Below, piece by piece: positions 34,299 through 44,361 of a DNA stretch of 64,000 nucleotides (position 1 is the first letter of the stretch; every line of letters begins with the position of its first letter). The stretch covers positions 186,001 through 250,000 of the forward strand of contig JAQWMQ010000008.1 of NCBI GenBank assembly GCA_029246705.1, written 5' to 3'. Origin of the DNA: Phycisphaerales bacterium (GTDB taxonomy: Bacteria > Planctomycetota > Phycisphaerae > Phycisphaerales > SM1A02). A program made the position numbers and the translations under genes. The notes beneath the pieces are model-generated. The model made no database searches, was not told the origin of the DNA, and worked only from the letters and a program-made list of their open reading frames with translations.

Positions 34299-35759
34299 TC
34301 AGGGTTGATCCGGGTGGTGTCCTGATTCATCCGAGTCTCCATCACCGTTGAGGTGTCGATGCACCACCGGTGAGATGAGACCCGACCGCATGGCCGAAGC
34401 CGTCGCCGAGACATACGGCATCTGGCGATTGCCGAGCGCCTTTTCGAAGACCCGCTTCTGTTCCGCACTGGTCCAGTCTGGAATCTCGTTCTCACCCAGG
34501 ATGCCGAGTCTCCTCAGGTGCTCGTGGGACTTGGCCAGCAGCTCGTCGCTGATGGTGTCCGGCGGGATGAACGCCAGGTGCAGCATCCAGACTTCCCAGC
34601 CCTGCCAGACCTTGATGCCATCGGCTCCATTGAGAAGAGCGGGCATCACCTGTTCGGCGACGTACTCCTCGACCGGAATCTCCATCTCGACCCAGTCGTT
34701 GTAGGCGGTCGCACCACCGACCCAGTTGGTCCGGGTCACCGGGATGATCTTTCGTCCCGGTCGATCCGATTCATCGATGTAGCTTCGCAGCCATCTGACG
34801 ATCGCTGCTCGGTGTTCACACTCCGATGCGACCTGCGCGTCCCGTTCGTCTTCTGGAATCTGCTCGGTGGGCACGAAGTCGTAGTACCGGGGTGCGAACC
34901 AGTCCATCTCATCCAGAAGTGGTCGCATCGCCTCGAGATCCTCGAAGATCTCCGCGCGGGGTCCGTCGTCGATCTTGTCCCAGCAGACCATTCGTCCATC
35001 ACTGTTCCTCGACCAGTAGGGAATCGATGGAAGGTTGTAGTGGGTGACGAGCGTGTTCGGAAAGACTTCCTTGAACCGGCGGACTAATGCCGTGACGTTC
35101 TCGAGTGTCGCGTGGTACTTCGGGTGTGAGGGTCCGTGGTGCAACACGTCGAAGAAGGGTTCCTCCCAGTCGAGTTCCACATAGCCCTCGATACCGTCCG
35201 GGTAACGGTTTGCCAGCCGGGTCAGCGTCGCCTGGATGTCGATGACCCCGGACTCGAAGGACTGCGGATCCTCGGACTGTCCGATCCCGAGGACGCGTTC
35301 GGTCTTCAGGGTGTCGTAGACCGATTCCGTGAGCGGGTCGAACTTGCCGTCATGGAGCAGGGTCCACCCTCGCAACGGCATGGCATCGAAGCGTTCCATG
35401 GATGGTGCAACCCGTACCTGTGGTGCCCCGGCATCCGATTCCGTGGACCCTTCGTCCCCATCCTTTTGCGCGTTGATCGTGACGGTGCTGTTTCGGCCAC
35501 CTCCGAGCACCACGCCACCGGAAGACGGTTTCATCGCCTCCGATGCCCGACGCATCTTGCCTTCCCTCTTCGAACCGGCAGCGGGAGTCACGGTCTTCTT
35601 GGGGGTTTGTTCACCGGCGAAGGCTGCGGGCTTGACGACATCCGGGTTCAGGAAGAGTGTCCTGCTGTCGGCGGCCATCAACAACGGCACTGCCGGCAGC
35701 ATGCAGATCATGAGCCCGATCGAGCGAGCCTTGTTCCTTGAACGAAGCAAACGAGTCAT
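34299..35759 (-). CDS. Exported protein with a hyaluronidase-like DxE motif, function uncertain
   Basis: 486 residues. The ATG at 35759 has GGGAG eight bases upstream and begins a signal peptide or anchor (MTRLLRSRNKARSIGLMICMLPAVPLLM). A Ser/Gly/Lys-rich linker follows to about residue 110. The remaining domain reads like a TIM-barrel hydrolase: GYVELDWEEPFFDVL, where DWE recalls the catalytic DxE of GH56 hyaluronidases, then THYNLPSIPYW, WFAPRYYDF and GADGIKVWQGWEVW. It lies among polysaccharide genes, so a glycan-cleaving role is plausible. The family is not certain. Confidence 0.55.
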   Translation of the reverse strand: MTRLLRSRNKARSIGLMICMLPAVPLLMAADSRTLFLNPDVVKPAAFAGEQTPKKTVTPAAGSKREGKMRRASEAMKPSSGGVVLGGGRNSTVTINAQKDGDEGSTESDAGAPQVRVAPSMERFDAMPLRGWTLLHDGKFDPLTESVYDTLKTERVLGIGQSEDPQSFESGVIDIQATLTRLANRYPDGIEGYVELDWEEPFFDVLHHGPSHPKYHATLENVTALVRRFKEVFPNTLVTHYNLPSIPYWSRNSDGRMVCWDKIDDGPRAEIFEDLEAMRPLLDEMDWFAPRYYDFVPTEQIPEDERDAQVASECEHRAAIVRWLRSYIDESDRPGRKIIPVTRTNWVGGATAYNDWVEMEIPVEEYVAEQVMPALLNGADGIKVWQGWEVWMLHLAFIPPDTISDELLAKSHEHLRRLGILGENEIPDWTSAEQKRVFEKALGNRQMPYVSATASAMRSGLISPVVHRHLNGDGDSDESGHHPDQP

Positions 35760-35933
35760 CAGAGGATCTCCCAGAACCAAGCGCAGGTCTTTCGCTTGCC
35801 TGCCACTCACGGGTCTCATCGACAGGATCTCCATCCGATCGGATTCTCGAAGGGGTACTTTCCAGTCGATTGGGTCGAACAGGCGGATCATGCCGTCTGG
35901 GGGGGCTTCTGATCGTCCTCCCCAGGAGTCCTA

Positions 35934-36983
35934 CTACTGATCATGCCCTGCGGATGCGGGGAGTTCGTGACCGGCGTCACGAAGGGTCTTCTCGCGGCGA
36001 GCCATTTCCAGGTCGTGTTCGACCATCATGGCCGCCAGCTGCTCCACCGAGGTGGTGGGTTCCCAGCCGAGCTTCTCCTTCGCCTTCGCGCAATCACCCA
36101 GGAGCTGCTCGACCTCCGCGGGCCTGAAGTAGCGAGGATCGATCTCGATGTGGTCCTCGGGGTTGAGCCCCACGTGTTCGAAGGACAGGCGGCAGAACTC
36201 GCGAACCGAGATCATCTTCCCGGTCGAGACCACGTAGTCGTCCGGCTGGTCCTGTTGGACCATGCGCCACATCGCATCCACGTAGTCGCCGGCAAAGCCC
36301 CAGTCGCGTTGTGCGTCGAGGTTGCCGAGGTAGACCTTGTCCTGCAGGCCGAGCTTGATCCGTCCCACGGCACGCGTGATCTTGCGGGTGACGAACGTCT
36401 CGCCCCTGCGTGGACTTTCGTGGTTGAAGAGGATGCCGCAGCTGCCGTGAAGTTCGTAGGACTCACGGTAGTTGATGGTGAGCCAGTGACTGAAGACCTT
36501 GCCGCAGCCGTAAGGCGATCGCGGGTAGAAAGGCGTTCGTTCGGTCTGCGGGACTTCCTGCACCTTGCCGAACATCTCCGAGGAGCTCGCCTGGTAGTAG
36601 CGGATCTGCTTGCCGAGGAGCTGCTGCCCGTCTCGAACCGCTTCAAGCAGTTTGGCGGTTCCCATCGCGACGATGTTGGACGTGTCGATCGGCTGGTCGA
36701 AACTGACCCTGACGTGGCTCTGTGCACCAAGGTTGTAGACCTCGTCGGGCTGGATCTCACGAACCAGGGTCGCCAGCCGTGAGCCATCGGTCAGGTCTCC
36801 GTAGTGGAGCTTGAGCCGTGAGGACCGCTCATGGGGGTCCTGGTAGATGTGGTCGATCCGATCGGTTGTGAAGGTCGAGGTCCTGCGGATGATGCCGTGG
36901 ACTTCATACCCCTTCTCAAGAAGAAGTTCGGTCAGATACGAGCCGTCCTGTCCGGTGATACCGGTGATGAGTGCCTTTTTCAT
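35934..36983 (-). CDS. gmd: GDP-mannose 4,6-dehydratase
   Basis: 349 residues, full length. NAD(P)-binding [24 protein letters not shown] at the N-terminus, then [27 protein letters not shown] with the catalytic S/T, E and the YxxxK region, and [20 protein letters not shown], all typical of GMD. It converts GDP-mannose to GDP-4-keto-6-deoxymannose, the first step to GDP-L-fucose. The next step is encoded divergently 119 bases away. Confidence 0.95.
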   Translation of the reverse strand: MKKALITGITGQDGSYLTELLLEKGYEVHGIIRRTSTFTTDRIDHIYQDPHERSSRLKLHYGDLTDGSRLATLVREIQPDEVYNLGAQSHVRVSFDQPIDTSNIVAMGTAKLLEAVRDGQQLLGKQIRYYQASSSEMFGKVQEVPQTERTPFYPRSPYGCGKVFSHWLTINYRESYELHGSCGILFNHESPRRGETFVTRKITRAVGRIKLGLQDKVYLGNLDAQRDWGFAGDYVDAMWRMVQQDQPDDYVVSTGKMISVREFCRLSFEHVGLNPEDHIEIDPRYFRPAEVEQLLGDCAKAKEKLGWEPTTSVEQLAAMMVEHDLEMARREKTLRDAGHELPASAGHDQ

Positions 36984-37074
36984 GTCGATCGGTTCCGCCT
37001 GTGGCGAGATACTCCTGCTTTGGGTCCGGGGAGGGCTTTCCTGCGGGTCCTTCGGGGATGGACCCGATACCAGT

Positions 37075-37089
37075 CATCGGTTCCCGATG
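37075..37089. promoter_or_regulatory. Inverted repeat CATCGG-TTC-CCGATG before fcl
   Basis: A 6-bp inverted repeat with a 3-base spacer, 14 bases before the fcl ATG, in the divergent gap between gmd and fcl. It could be an operator or a leader hairpin. Confidence 0.3.
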
Positions 37090-37102
37090 GTACGGTTTCG
37101 GA

Positions 37103-38071
37103 ATGGAAAAGCAGGAGACTTCTCAGTTGGATCTGTCAAAGAAACGAGTTGCCGTGACCGGAGGAGCAGGTTTCCTGGGGGTTGCCCTGCTGGATCTGCT
37201 CGCGAAACGAGGGGTCTCGGACGTCTTCGTGCCCAGAAGGCATGCGTATGACCTGACGACCGAGGACGGGGTCCAGCGTTTCTACGCTGATGGAAAACCT
37301 GATGTGGTGATCCACCTCGCGGCTGAGGTGGGGGGTATTGGCGCCAATCGGGACAATCCTGGCCGCTATTTCTTCGCCAACATGGCCATGGCCCTGCATC
37401 TCATCGAGCACGCCCGGATCAACCAGATCGATAAATTCGTCCAGACCGGAACCATTTGCGCCTATCCGAACCTGACCCCGGTCCCCTTCAAGGAGGAGAA
37501 CCTGTGGAACGGGTACCCGGAGGTCACCAACGCCCCTTACGGCATTGCCAAGAAGGCTGCCATGGTGATGTTGGAGGGCTACAGGGCTCAATATGGCCTG
37601 GCAGGGGCCTTTGTCCTCCCGGTCAACCTTTATGGTCCCCGAGACAACTTCGATCTCCATTCCTCCCACGTGATCCCGGCGCTCATCAGGAAGTGCGTCG
37701 AGGCTCAGGACCGAGGCGATGCCTTCATCGAGTGCTGGGGAACCGGATCGGCCAGCAGGGAATTTCTCTACGTCGAGGATGCCGCGGAAGGCATCATCCG
37801 CGCCACGGAAGTACTCGATGAACCGGTACCGGTGAACCTGGGGACCTGCATGGAAATCACCATCAAGGACCTCGTACAGCTGATTGCCCGGCTGACGGGC
37901 TTTGACGGGGAGATCCGGTGGGATTCAAGCAAACCTGACGGTCAACCTCGCCGCTGTCTTGACACCCAACGGGCCAAGGACATGCTTGGGTGGGAGGCCC
38001 AGGTCGGCTTCGAAGATGGTTTGAAGACCACCATTGATTGGTTCAGAACCAACCGTGACTCAATGGACTGA
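37103..38071 (+). CDS. fcl: GDP-L-fucose synthase
   Basis: 322 residues, the usual length. Rossmann motif [28 protein letters not shown] (a hallmark of the family), [12 protein letters not shown], and the catalytic Y-x-x-x-K in [12 protein letters not shown]. It epimerises and reduces the product of gmd to GDP-L-fucose. The frame is open to 36971, overlapping gmd, but the ATG at 37103 fits the family start. Confidence 0.9.
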   Translation: MEKQETSQLDLSKKRVAVTGGAGFLGVALLDLLAKRGVSDVFVPRRHAYDLTTEDGVQRFYADGKPDVVIHLAAEVGGIGANRDNPGRYFFANMAMALHLIEHARINQIDKFVQTGTICAYPNLTPVPFKEENLWNGYPEVTNAPYGIAKKAAMVMLEGYRAQYGLAGAFVLPVNLYGPRDNFDLHSSHVIPALIRKCVEAQDRGDAFIECWGTGSASREFLYVEDAAEGIIRATEVLDEPVPVNLGTCMEITIKDLVQLIARLTGFDGEIRWDSSKPDGQPRRCLDTQRAKDMLGWEAQVGFEDGLKTTIDWFRTNRDSMD

Positions 38072-38199
38072 GCGGGATATGGTGAGTCCGGACTCGATCA
38101 TGCCGATGACACCTGACCGCCTCTGCGGCGATATGCCGGGTTCCCCAAGAACGCCCTTTCATTCCCACTAGGCCCCAAAGACCCCTCAAGACCTCAAAC

Positions 38200-39420
38200 A
38201 TGACACCGAAAAACGACTTCGAACGAATCTGTGTGATCGGGCTTGGCTATATCGGCCTTCCGACGTCTGCTGCCCTGGCTGCCCGTGGTTTCTCGATCCA
38301 CGGGGTCGAGGTGAATGCGAGCGTCGTCGAGACGATCAACGCCGGTGATACCCACATCGTCGAGCCGGAACTCGACCTCCTGGTTCGTGCCGCTGTGGAG
38401 GCAGGGCGTTTGAAGGCGCACCTCGAGCCTGCAGAAGCCGATGTCTTCATGATCTGCGTGCCGACCCCGATTCGTGAAGACAAGACCGCCAACCTCGACT
38501 ACGTCTGGAGTGCCGCCAAGCAGATCGCGCCCTTCGTGAAGTCCGGTAATCTCGTTCTCCTGGAGTCGACCAGCCCGCCTCGAACCACCGAGCGTGTCGC
38601 CGAGATCGTCGCCACCGAATCGGGACTCGCACCGGGCACGTTCCATGTCGCCCATGCTCCGGAGCGCGTGCTGCCCGGTCGTATCCTCCGCGAAGTCGTT
38701 GAAAACGATCGAATCATCGGCGGAATCAACGATGCCAGCACCGAAGTCGCCGCACGTTTCTACGAGAAGTTCGTCTCCGGTCGGATCCTGGAGACCACCG
38801 CGCGCACCGCCGAAATGGCCAAGCTGGTGGAAAACAGCTTCCGTGACGTCAACATCGCCTTCGCCAACGAGCTGTCCGTGTTGTGCGAGGAGCTGGAGAT
38901 CGATGTCTGGGAGTTGATCGGCCTCGCGAACCGCCATCCCCGGGTGGAGATCCTCTCACCCGGACCGGGTGTCGGTGGGCACTGCCTGGCCGTGGATCCC
39001 TGGTTCATCGTCGAGCTCGCACCGAAGAGCTCGAACCTCATTCGTACCGCTCGCGAAGTCAACGAAGCGAAGCCTCATTGGGTCGTCGACAGGGTCAGGC
39101 GCAAGGCGGAACGATTCAAGAACCCGAAGATCGCCTGCCTCGGTCTCGCCTACAAGCCCGACGTCGATGACCTGCGGGAATCACCCGCGGTCGAGATCAC
39201 CGAGCAACTGGTCAAGGCCGGCATCGGTGACGTCTGGGCGGTCGAACCCTTCATCTCCGAACATTCGGAGATCCCCCTTCGCGATCTTCAATCCGGCGTC
39301 GAGGATGCGGACATCGTGCTCCTGCTCGTCGGGCACCGACAGTTCAAGCGGATGCCGCACCAATGGTTGCGGGAGAAGGTCGTCTTCGACATCTGCGGCC
39401 TCTTCCATCGTTCCGACTGA
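38200..39420 (+). CDS. wecC: UDP-N-acetyl-D-mannosamine dehydrogenase
   Basis: 406 residues. NAD-binding IGLGYIGLPTSAALAARGF, SPPRTTERVAE, HAPERVLPGR, ENSFRDVNIAFANELS, the catalytic cysteine in GPGVGGHCLAVDPWFI, and LGLAYKPDVDDLRESPA at the C-terminal domain. It oxidises UDP-ManNAc to UDP-ManNAcA. The next gene supplies its substrate. Confidence 0.92.
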   Translation: MTPKNDFERICVIGLGYIGLPTSAALAARGFSIHGVEVNASVVETINAGDTHIVEPELDLLVRAAVEAGRLKAHLEPAEADVFMICVPTPIREDKTANLDYVWSAAKQIAPFVKSGNLVLLESTSPPRTTERVAEIVATESGLAPGTFHVAHAPERVLPGRILREVVENDRIIGGINDASTEVAARFYEKFVSGRILETTARTAEMAKLVENSFRDVNIAFANELSVLCEELEIDVWELIGLANRHPRVEILSPGPGVGGHCLAVDPWFIVELAPKSSNLIRTAREVNEAKPHWVVDRVRRKAERFKNPKIACLGLAYKPDVDDLRESPAVEITEQLVKAGIGDVWAVEPFISEHSEIPLRDLQSGVEDADIVLLLVGHRQFKRMPHQWLREKVVFDICGLFHRSD

Positions 39421-39446
39421 CCCTTCCGAGATCCGGAGTCCACGTC

Positions 39447-40604
39447 ATGACCCGCGTTGCCGTCATTGTTGGTACCAGGCCCGAAGCGATCAAGATGGCT
39501 TCGGTCTACAAGGCCTGTGCCGCAGCCGACGGCATCGATCCGGTACTCGTCTCGACGGGCCAGCACCGCGAGATGCTGGCTCAGGTGCTCGATGTCTTCG
39601 AGATGACCGCGGACATAGACCTGAACGTCATGTCTGGAAACCAGACCCTCGCGGGTCTCACGGCCCGACTGTTCGATGCCCTCGACGGGATGCTCGAGGA
39701 GGTCAAGCCCGACGTCGTCCTGGTGCAGGGCGACACCACCAGCGTCATGTGCGGTGCCATCAGCGCGTTCTACCGTGACATTCCGGTGGGGCATGTCGAA
39801 GCCGGGCTTCGTACCGGCAACCTGCGCGCACCGTTCCCCGAAGAGGCGAACCGTCTCATCGCCGGGCGGGTCACCACCCACCACTTCGCGCCGACCGAAG
39901 GATCGCGACAGAACCTGCTGCGTGAACATGTCGAGGATTCGGCCATCCACGTGACCGGCAACACCGTGATCGACTCCCTCATGATCGAGGTCGAACGACA
40001 GCGGGCCGACGACTCGCTTCGTGCAGGCATCGATGTCGAACTGCAGGCACTGCTCGTCGATGCGGGTGCGCCCAGCGGTTCCCGGCTGGAGGACACTCCC
40101 TACATCCTCGTCACCGGTCATCGACGTGAGAATCACGGGCAGGGCTTCGCAGACATCTGCAGCTCCCTCGCCTGGCTCGCCTCCAAGTACTCGGATCACC
40201 GCATCATCTATCCGGTTCACCTGAACCCGAACGTTCGTGAGGTCGTCCATGAACAGCTCGGTGATCTCCACAACATCCTCCTGCTTCCACCCGTTCACTA
40301 CCGACTCTTCGTGAAGCTCATGAACGGTTCGCGCCTGGTGCTCACCGACTCGGGGGGCGTCCAGGAAGAAGCTCCCAGTCTCGGCAAGCCGGTTCTGGTG
40401 ATGCGGGAGACCACCGAACGTCCGGAAGGTGTCGATGCCGGCACCGTCCGACTGGTGGGTACCGACCCCGAGAAGATCCAATCCGAGGTCTCGCGGCTTC
40501 TCGATGATGAAAGTGCCTACGAGCAGATGGCCATGCGAAAGAACCCCTACGGCGACGGCCATGCCGCAGCACGCATCGTGCAGGTTCTGGCCGGCAAGGC
40601 CTGA
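39447..40604 (+). CDS. wecB: UDP-N-acetylglucosamine 2-epimerase (non-hydrolysing)
   Basis: 385 residues. GTRPEAIKMASVY at the N-terminus, VQGDTTSVMCGAISAFY, GHVEAGLRTGNLRAPFPEE, TGHRRENHGQGF and LTDSGGVQEEAPSLGKPVLVMRETTERPE are all diagnostic. It forms UDP-ManNAc for wecC, 26 bases upstream. GGAG lies eight bases before the ATG at 39447; the longer frame from 39363 overlaps wecC and is rejected. Confidence 0.95.
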   Translation: MTRVAVIVGTRPEAIKMASVYKACAAADGIDPVLVSTGQHREMLAQVLDVFEMTADIDLNVMSGNQTLAGLTARLFDALDGMLEEVKPDVVLVQGDTTSVMCGAISAFYRDIPVGHVEAGLRTGNLRAPFPEEANRLIAGRVTTHHFAPTEGSRQNLLREHVEDSAIHVTGNTVIDSLMIEVERQRADDSLRAGIDVELQALLVDAGAPSGSRLEDTPYILVTGHRRENHGQGFADICSSLAWLASKYSDHRIIYPVHLNPNVREVVHEQLGDLHNILLLPPVHYRLFVKLMNGSRLVLTDSGGVQEEAPSLGKPVLVMRETTERPEGVDAGTVRLVGTDPEKIQSEVSRLLDDESAYEQMAMRKNPYGDGHAAARIVQVLAGKA

Positions 40605-40658
40605 CCGGGACGCTCCTCTTCCTTGAGATCCGGATCCGTTCCGGACGAAGGATCCTCA

Positions 40659-41507
40659 ATGTCATCCGATCCACCGATCAACGCACTCTCCTTCGACATC
40701 GAGGACTGGTTCCACATGGTCGAGATCGAATCGGTGGATGATCCCCGCAAGTGGGATGCGTTCCCCTCGATCGTTGAACGTGAGACCGAGTGGATTCTCG
40801 ACACGCTCTCCGAACGCAAGGTGACCGCGACCTTCTTCATCCTGGGATGGGTGGCCGATCGTTATCCCGATCTCGTCCGATCGATCAGCGATGCAGGGCA
40901 TGAGATCGGAAGTCATTCCTTCTGGCATCGACGAGTGGACCGGCTGACCCCCGAGGAGTTCCGCACGGATGTCAAGGATTCCCTCGACGCGATTCGCGCC
41001 GCCGGCGTCCGTGAATGCCCCGGTTTCCGCGCGCCGACATTCTCCATTGTTCCCGGTTCCGAATGGGCGATCGATGAACTGCTCGATCTCGGGTTCGAGT
41101 ACGACGCCAGCCTGTTCCCCACCCCCCGCGAACATGGTGGTTATCCCTGCGTCCGCGAGCCACATCACAGCACCATCGCGCCCAGTGGTCGTTCGATCCC
41201 CGAACTGCCCATGAGCATCATGGATGTCGGACCGAAGTCGACCGCCTTCTCCGGCGGAGGTTTCTTCCGCCTGTTCCCGAGATGGATGATCAAGCGTGGT
41301 TTCACGCAGTGCAATGCGGCGGGTCGACCGGTGGTGGTCTACATGCATCCCCGCGACTTCGCCCTCGGCACCCCGCATGTCCAGATGGGTCGAGCGCGAC
41401 GGTTCAAGTGCTATGTCGGCATCAAGGGTGCCCGTGACAAGTTCCGATGGATGCTCGACAACTGGCGTTTCACGACCTGTTCCGAGGTCCTCGCGTCACT
41501 CGACTGA
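40659..41507 (+). CDS. Polysaccharide deacetylase of exosortase/EPS loci
   Basis: 282 residues. NodB-type motifs: SFDIEDWFHM with the catalytic and metal aspartates, SHSFWHRRVDRL (metal H-x-x-x-H), and FRAPTFSIV. The pattern and the C-terminal VVVYMHPRDFALG match the deacetylase subfamily found in exopolysaccharide loci linked to PEP-CTERM systems. It should remove N-acetyl groups from a HexNAc polymer. AAGGA lies six bases before the ATG. It overlaps the convergent acetyltransferase by 12 bases at the 3' ends. Confidence 0.85.
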   Translation: MSSDPPINALSFDIEDWFHMVEIESVDDPRKWDAFPSIVERETEWILDTLSERKVTATFFILGWVADRYPDLVRSISDAGHEIGSHSFWHRRVDRLTPEEFRTDVKDSLDAIRAAGVRECPGFRAPTFSIVPGSEWAIDELLDLGFEYDASLFPTPREHGGYPCVREPHHSTIAPSGRSIPELPMSIMDVGPKSTAFSGGGFFRLFPRWMIKRGFTQCNAAGRPVVVYMHPRDFALGTPHVQMGRARRFKCYVGIKGARDKFRWMLDNWRFTTCSEVLASLD

Positions 41508-42095
41508 TGTCGGTGCCCCGGGCGCTCGGGGAAACTCGCGCGGCTTGATCGGTCGACAGGGGTTGCCGACGCAGATCGTCCAGGCGGGCATGTCCTTGGT
41601 GACCACGCTGCGCGCTCCGATCACGGCACCTTCACCGACGGTCACTCCGGGGGAGATGAACGCGTAGGCGAAGAGATAGGCGTCGGCGCCGATTTCAACC
41701 GTGCCGACCAGCAGTGGCAGGGCTTCCTTGGTGAGGTCGTGACTGCCCGTGCAGATGTATGCATGCTGGGAGACCGTGCATCGTTCCCGCAGGATGATCT
41801 TGCCAAGCGCGTAGAGTTCCGCGCCGGGGCCGACGCAGGCATGGTCTTCCAGGGTCACGTTCCAGGGAGTCCAGATCTTGGCGCTGGGTGCCACGTACGG
41901 CTTGCCGGTGATCTTGGCTCCGAACATGCGAAGGACGGCCAGGCGCCAGAAGTTCAGGGGATTGGGGGTCAGGCGACAGAAGACCATCCAGAAGGCATTG
42001 AAGACGACCCGCATCACCCTGGTGGAAAACGACCAGGGTGACTGGTACGGGCTTTCCTGCTTGGCGACTGGTTTGAGCAGATCGTTTCGACTCAT
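41496..42095 (-). CDS. WcaF-like hexapeptide acetyltransferase
   Basis: 199 residues. Left-handed beta-helix repeats are visible from about residue 65 (ITGKPYVAPSAKIWTPWNVTLEDHACVGPGAELYAL...), with the active-site H in TGSHDLTKEALP and the C-terminal VTKDMPAWTICVGNPCRPIKPRE. This is the pattern of colanic-acid WcaF-type O-acetyltransferases, which use acetyl-CoA. The first 45 residues contain a hydrophobic stretch typical of this subgroup. Together with the deacetylase it could tune the acetyl pattern of the glycan. Confidence 0.85.
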   Translation of the reverse strand: MSRNDLLKPVAKQESPYQSPWSFSTRVMRVVFNAFWMVFCRLTPNPLNFWRLAVLRMFGAKITGKPYVAPSAKIWTPWNVTLEDHACVGPGAELYALGKIILRERCTVSQHAYICTGSHDLTKEALPLLVGTVEIGADAYLFAYAFISPGVTVGEGAVIGARSVVTKDMPAWTICVGNPCRPIKPREFPRAPGAPTSVE

Positions 42096-42195
42096 ATGCC
42101 TGATCAGTCCCTTCGTGGGATCACGGGTCGGTACGCACCCAAGCTACCATAGTCCGGGTCGTTCCCCATCCAAGACGAGACAACAGCGCCAGCCC

Positions 42196-43725
42196 ATGAC
42201 GATTCGACTCTACAACACCATCGCTCGTTCGATCAAGGCCTTCCAGCCCCTGGCGGGCGGAAATGGTCCAGTGACCTTCTATACCTGCGGTCCGACCGTC
42301 TACGACTACGCTCACATCGGGAACTTCCGTTCCTTCCTCAATGCGGACGTCCTGCGAAGGACACTCGAGCTGCACGGTCACGACGTCGTTCACGTGATGA
42401 ACATCACCGACGTCGGTCACATGACCGATGACGAGAATGCGGACGGTGGTGGCGAGGACAAGATGGAGGTCGCCTCGAAACGACTCCTCGAGGCGAAGAA
42501 GTCCGGTTCGTTGCCCGAGGGATCCGAAGTGGACGCTGCGAATCCCATGGCGATCGCGGACTTCTATGCCGCTGCCTTCATGGAGGACGCACGCATGCTC
42601 GGGCTCAAGGTCGCCGCCGATGCGGTCGAACATCCCGAGCGAATGCCTCGTCCCTCTCAGTACGTGGAGGAGATGATCGCCCTGGTCGAGAAACTGATCG
42701 CCGCGGGGCATGCCTATGTCGCCGATGACGGCGTGGTCTACTTCGATGTCGAGAGCTATCCGGAGTACGGACGTCTCAGCGGAAACACCGTGGACTCCCT
42801 TCGCGAGGGCGAGGGCGGCCGGATCGACGAAGCCAACCAGAGGCACAAGCGATCACCGGCGGACTTCATGTTGTGGAAGCCCGATCCGTCCCATCTCATG
42901 CGTTGGCCGAGTCCCTGGGGAGAGGGCTATCCAGGATGGCACCTGGAGTGTTCGGCGATGGCCGAAGCGCTGCTCGGGGTGGACGGTGAGATCGACCTGC
43001 ATTCCGGCGGCGAGGACAACATCTTCCCCCACCATGAATGCGAGATCGCACAAAGTCGATGCTCCACTGGTGCAGACGCCTTCTCCAGGTACTGGTTCCA
43101 CACGCGCCACCTGATCGTCGAGGGGGAGAAGATGTCCAAGAGCAAGGGCAACTTCTTCACGGTCCGCGACATCCTTGAGAAGGGTGCGAGTCCTGCGGCC
43201 CTGCGACTGGAACTGATCCGCACCCACTACCGCCAGAATGCGAATTTCACCATGCAGGGCCTCCGTGACTGCCAGCGACAGGTCGATCGGTGGTGTCGCC
43301 TGGCCGGTCGTCTCGAGTCGGCTGATCCGTGCCCTGATGCGGAACCCGGGCCTCTTGAAAAGGCTTTGCCGGGGTTCTCCGAAGCCCTTGCCGACGATCT
43401 CAACGTCCAGGGTGCGATCGGAATTCTCAGCGAAGCCGTGGGATCACATCCCGCGGAGGGCGTTCCCGTGGGGGATCCGATTCGCGAACTCGACGCGCTT
43501 CGACGCATGGACGGCGTTCTTGCCGTGCTCGACCGCAACCAGATCGAGAAGTCCGGCGACGATGATCTCGCAACGAAGGTGGAGGGCCTGATCACGGCGC
43601 GCAACCAGGCGCGTGCCGATCGTGACTGGGCCGAGGCGGATCGAATCCGTGACGAGATCGCAGGTCTCGGCCTGGCGATCAAGGACGGACCCGAAGGCAC
43701 CACGTGGTCGCGGGTGGTGGAATGA
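42196..43725 (+). CDS. cysS: Cysteinyl-tRNA synthetase
   Basis: 509 residues. Class I synthetase motifs: FYTCGPTVYDYAHIGNFRSF (with the zinc-binding C and the HIGH-equivalent HIGN), GWHLECSAMAEALLG, DLHSGGEDNIFPHHECEIAQS and the KMSKSKGNFFTV loop. It charges tRNA-Cys. The frame is open to 41878, but that part overlaps the acetyltransferase gene; the ATG at 42196 fits the family start. Its stop overlaps the start of coaE (ATGA). Confidence 0.93.
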   Translation: MTIRLYNTIARSIKAFQPLAGGNGPVTFYTCGPTVYDYAHIGNFRSFLNADVLRRTLELHGHDVVHVMNITDVGHMTDDENADGGGEDKMEVASKRLLEAKKSGSLPEGSEVDAANPMAIADFYAAAFMEDARMLGLKVAADAVEHPERMPRPSQYVEEMIALVEKLIAAGHAYVADDGVVYFDVESYPEYGRLSGNTVDSLREGEGGRIDEANQRHKRSPADFMLWKPDPSHLMRWPSPWGEGYPGWHLECSAMAEALLGVDGEIDLHSGGEDNIFPHHECEIAQSRCSTGADAFSRYWFHTRHLIVEGEKMSKSKGNFFTVRDILEKGASPAALRLELIRTHYRQNANFTMQGLRDCQRQVDRWCRLAGRLESADPCPDAEPGPLEKALPGFSEALADDLNVQGAIGILSEAVGSHPAEGVPVGDPIRELDALRRMDGVLAVLDRNQIEKSGDDDLATKVEGLITARNQARADRDWAEADRIRDEIAGLGLAIKDGPEGTTWSRVVE

Positions 43726-44336
43726 AGAGCCCACCGGTGATCGGCCTCCTTGGTGGCATCGGGTCAGGCAAGAGTGCGGTCGCCGACATGTTTCGTTCGC
43801 TCGGATGCATGGTCTCCGATGCCGATCAGCTCGCGCATGAAGCGCTCAACGATCCCGAAGTGGTCGCGGAACTGCGTGACCACTGGGGTGGTGATGTCAT
43901 CGACGAGGCGGGCCGGCCTGATCGGGCGGCGATCGGGTCGATCGTCTTTCTCGACGAGAGCGAACGGGCCTGGTTGGAGCGATTGGTGCACCCTCTCGTC
44001 AACAAGGCCCGGGAGGACGCCTTTTCCGCCGCGCCCGATGATGTGCGGGCCCTGATCATCGACGCGCCCCTGATCCTGGAAGCCGGTCTTGATGCCCGGT
44101 GTGATCACCTGGTCTTCATCGAAGTCTCCCGAAGCGAACGCCTTGCCCGGGTCGCACGAACCCGTGGATGGAACGAAGCGGAGCTGGCTCGACGGGAAGC
44201 GGCGCAGATCGATCTCGACGAGAAACGGCTGAAAGCCGATTTTATTCTGGATAACAACGGCAATCTGGGGGGGCTTCCTGACGAGGTCCGAGGGCTGCTG
44301 CACAAGATCCTGGATGGAGTCTCCGGCAGTCCTTGA
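43722..44336 (+). CDS. coaE: Dephospho-CoA kinase
   Basis: 204 residues. P-loop GLLGGIGSGKSAVADMF, then CMVSDADQLAHEAL, the LID-type stretch and DFILDNNGNLGGL near the C-terminus, all typical of CoaE. It phosphorylates dephospho-CoA in the last step of CoA synthesis. It starts inside the cysS stop codon, so translation is coupled. The rho promoter -35 box overlaps its stop codon. Confidence 0.92.
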   Translation: MKSPPVIGLLGGIGSGKSAVADMFRSLGCMVSDADQLAHEALNDPEVVAELRDHWGGDVIDEAGRPDRAAIGSIVFLDESERAWLERLVHPLVNKAREDAFSAAPDDVRALIIDAPLILEAGLDARCDHLVFIEVSRSERLARVARTRGWNEAELARREAAQIDLDEKRLKADFILDNNGNLGGLPDEVRGLLHKILDGVSGSP

Positions 44337-44361
44337 CCAGAGGCGATGCGTCACCCATAAT
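44333..44361 (+). promoter_or_regulatory. Candidate housekeeping promoter of rho
   Basis: TTGACC (44333-44338), a 17-base spacer and CATAAT (44356-44361): 5 of 6 and 5 of 6 matches to the sigma-70 consensus. It leaves a leader of about 240 bases before the rho ATG at 44609, in line with the long leaders known for rho genes. Confidence 0.6.

Noticed and set aside
39288-40562. 424-codon minus-strand frame
   Set aside because: Shadow of wecB, whose motifs are diagnostic.
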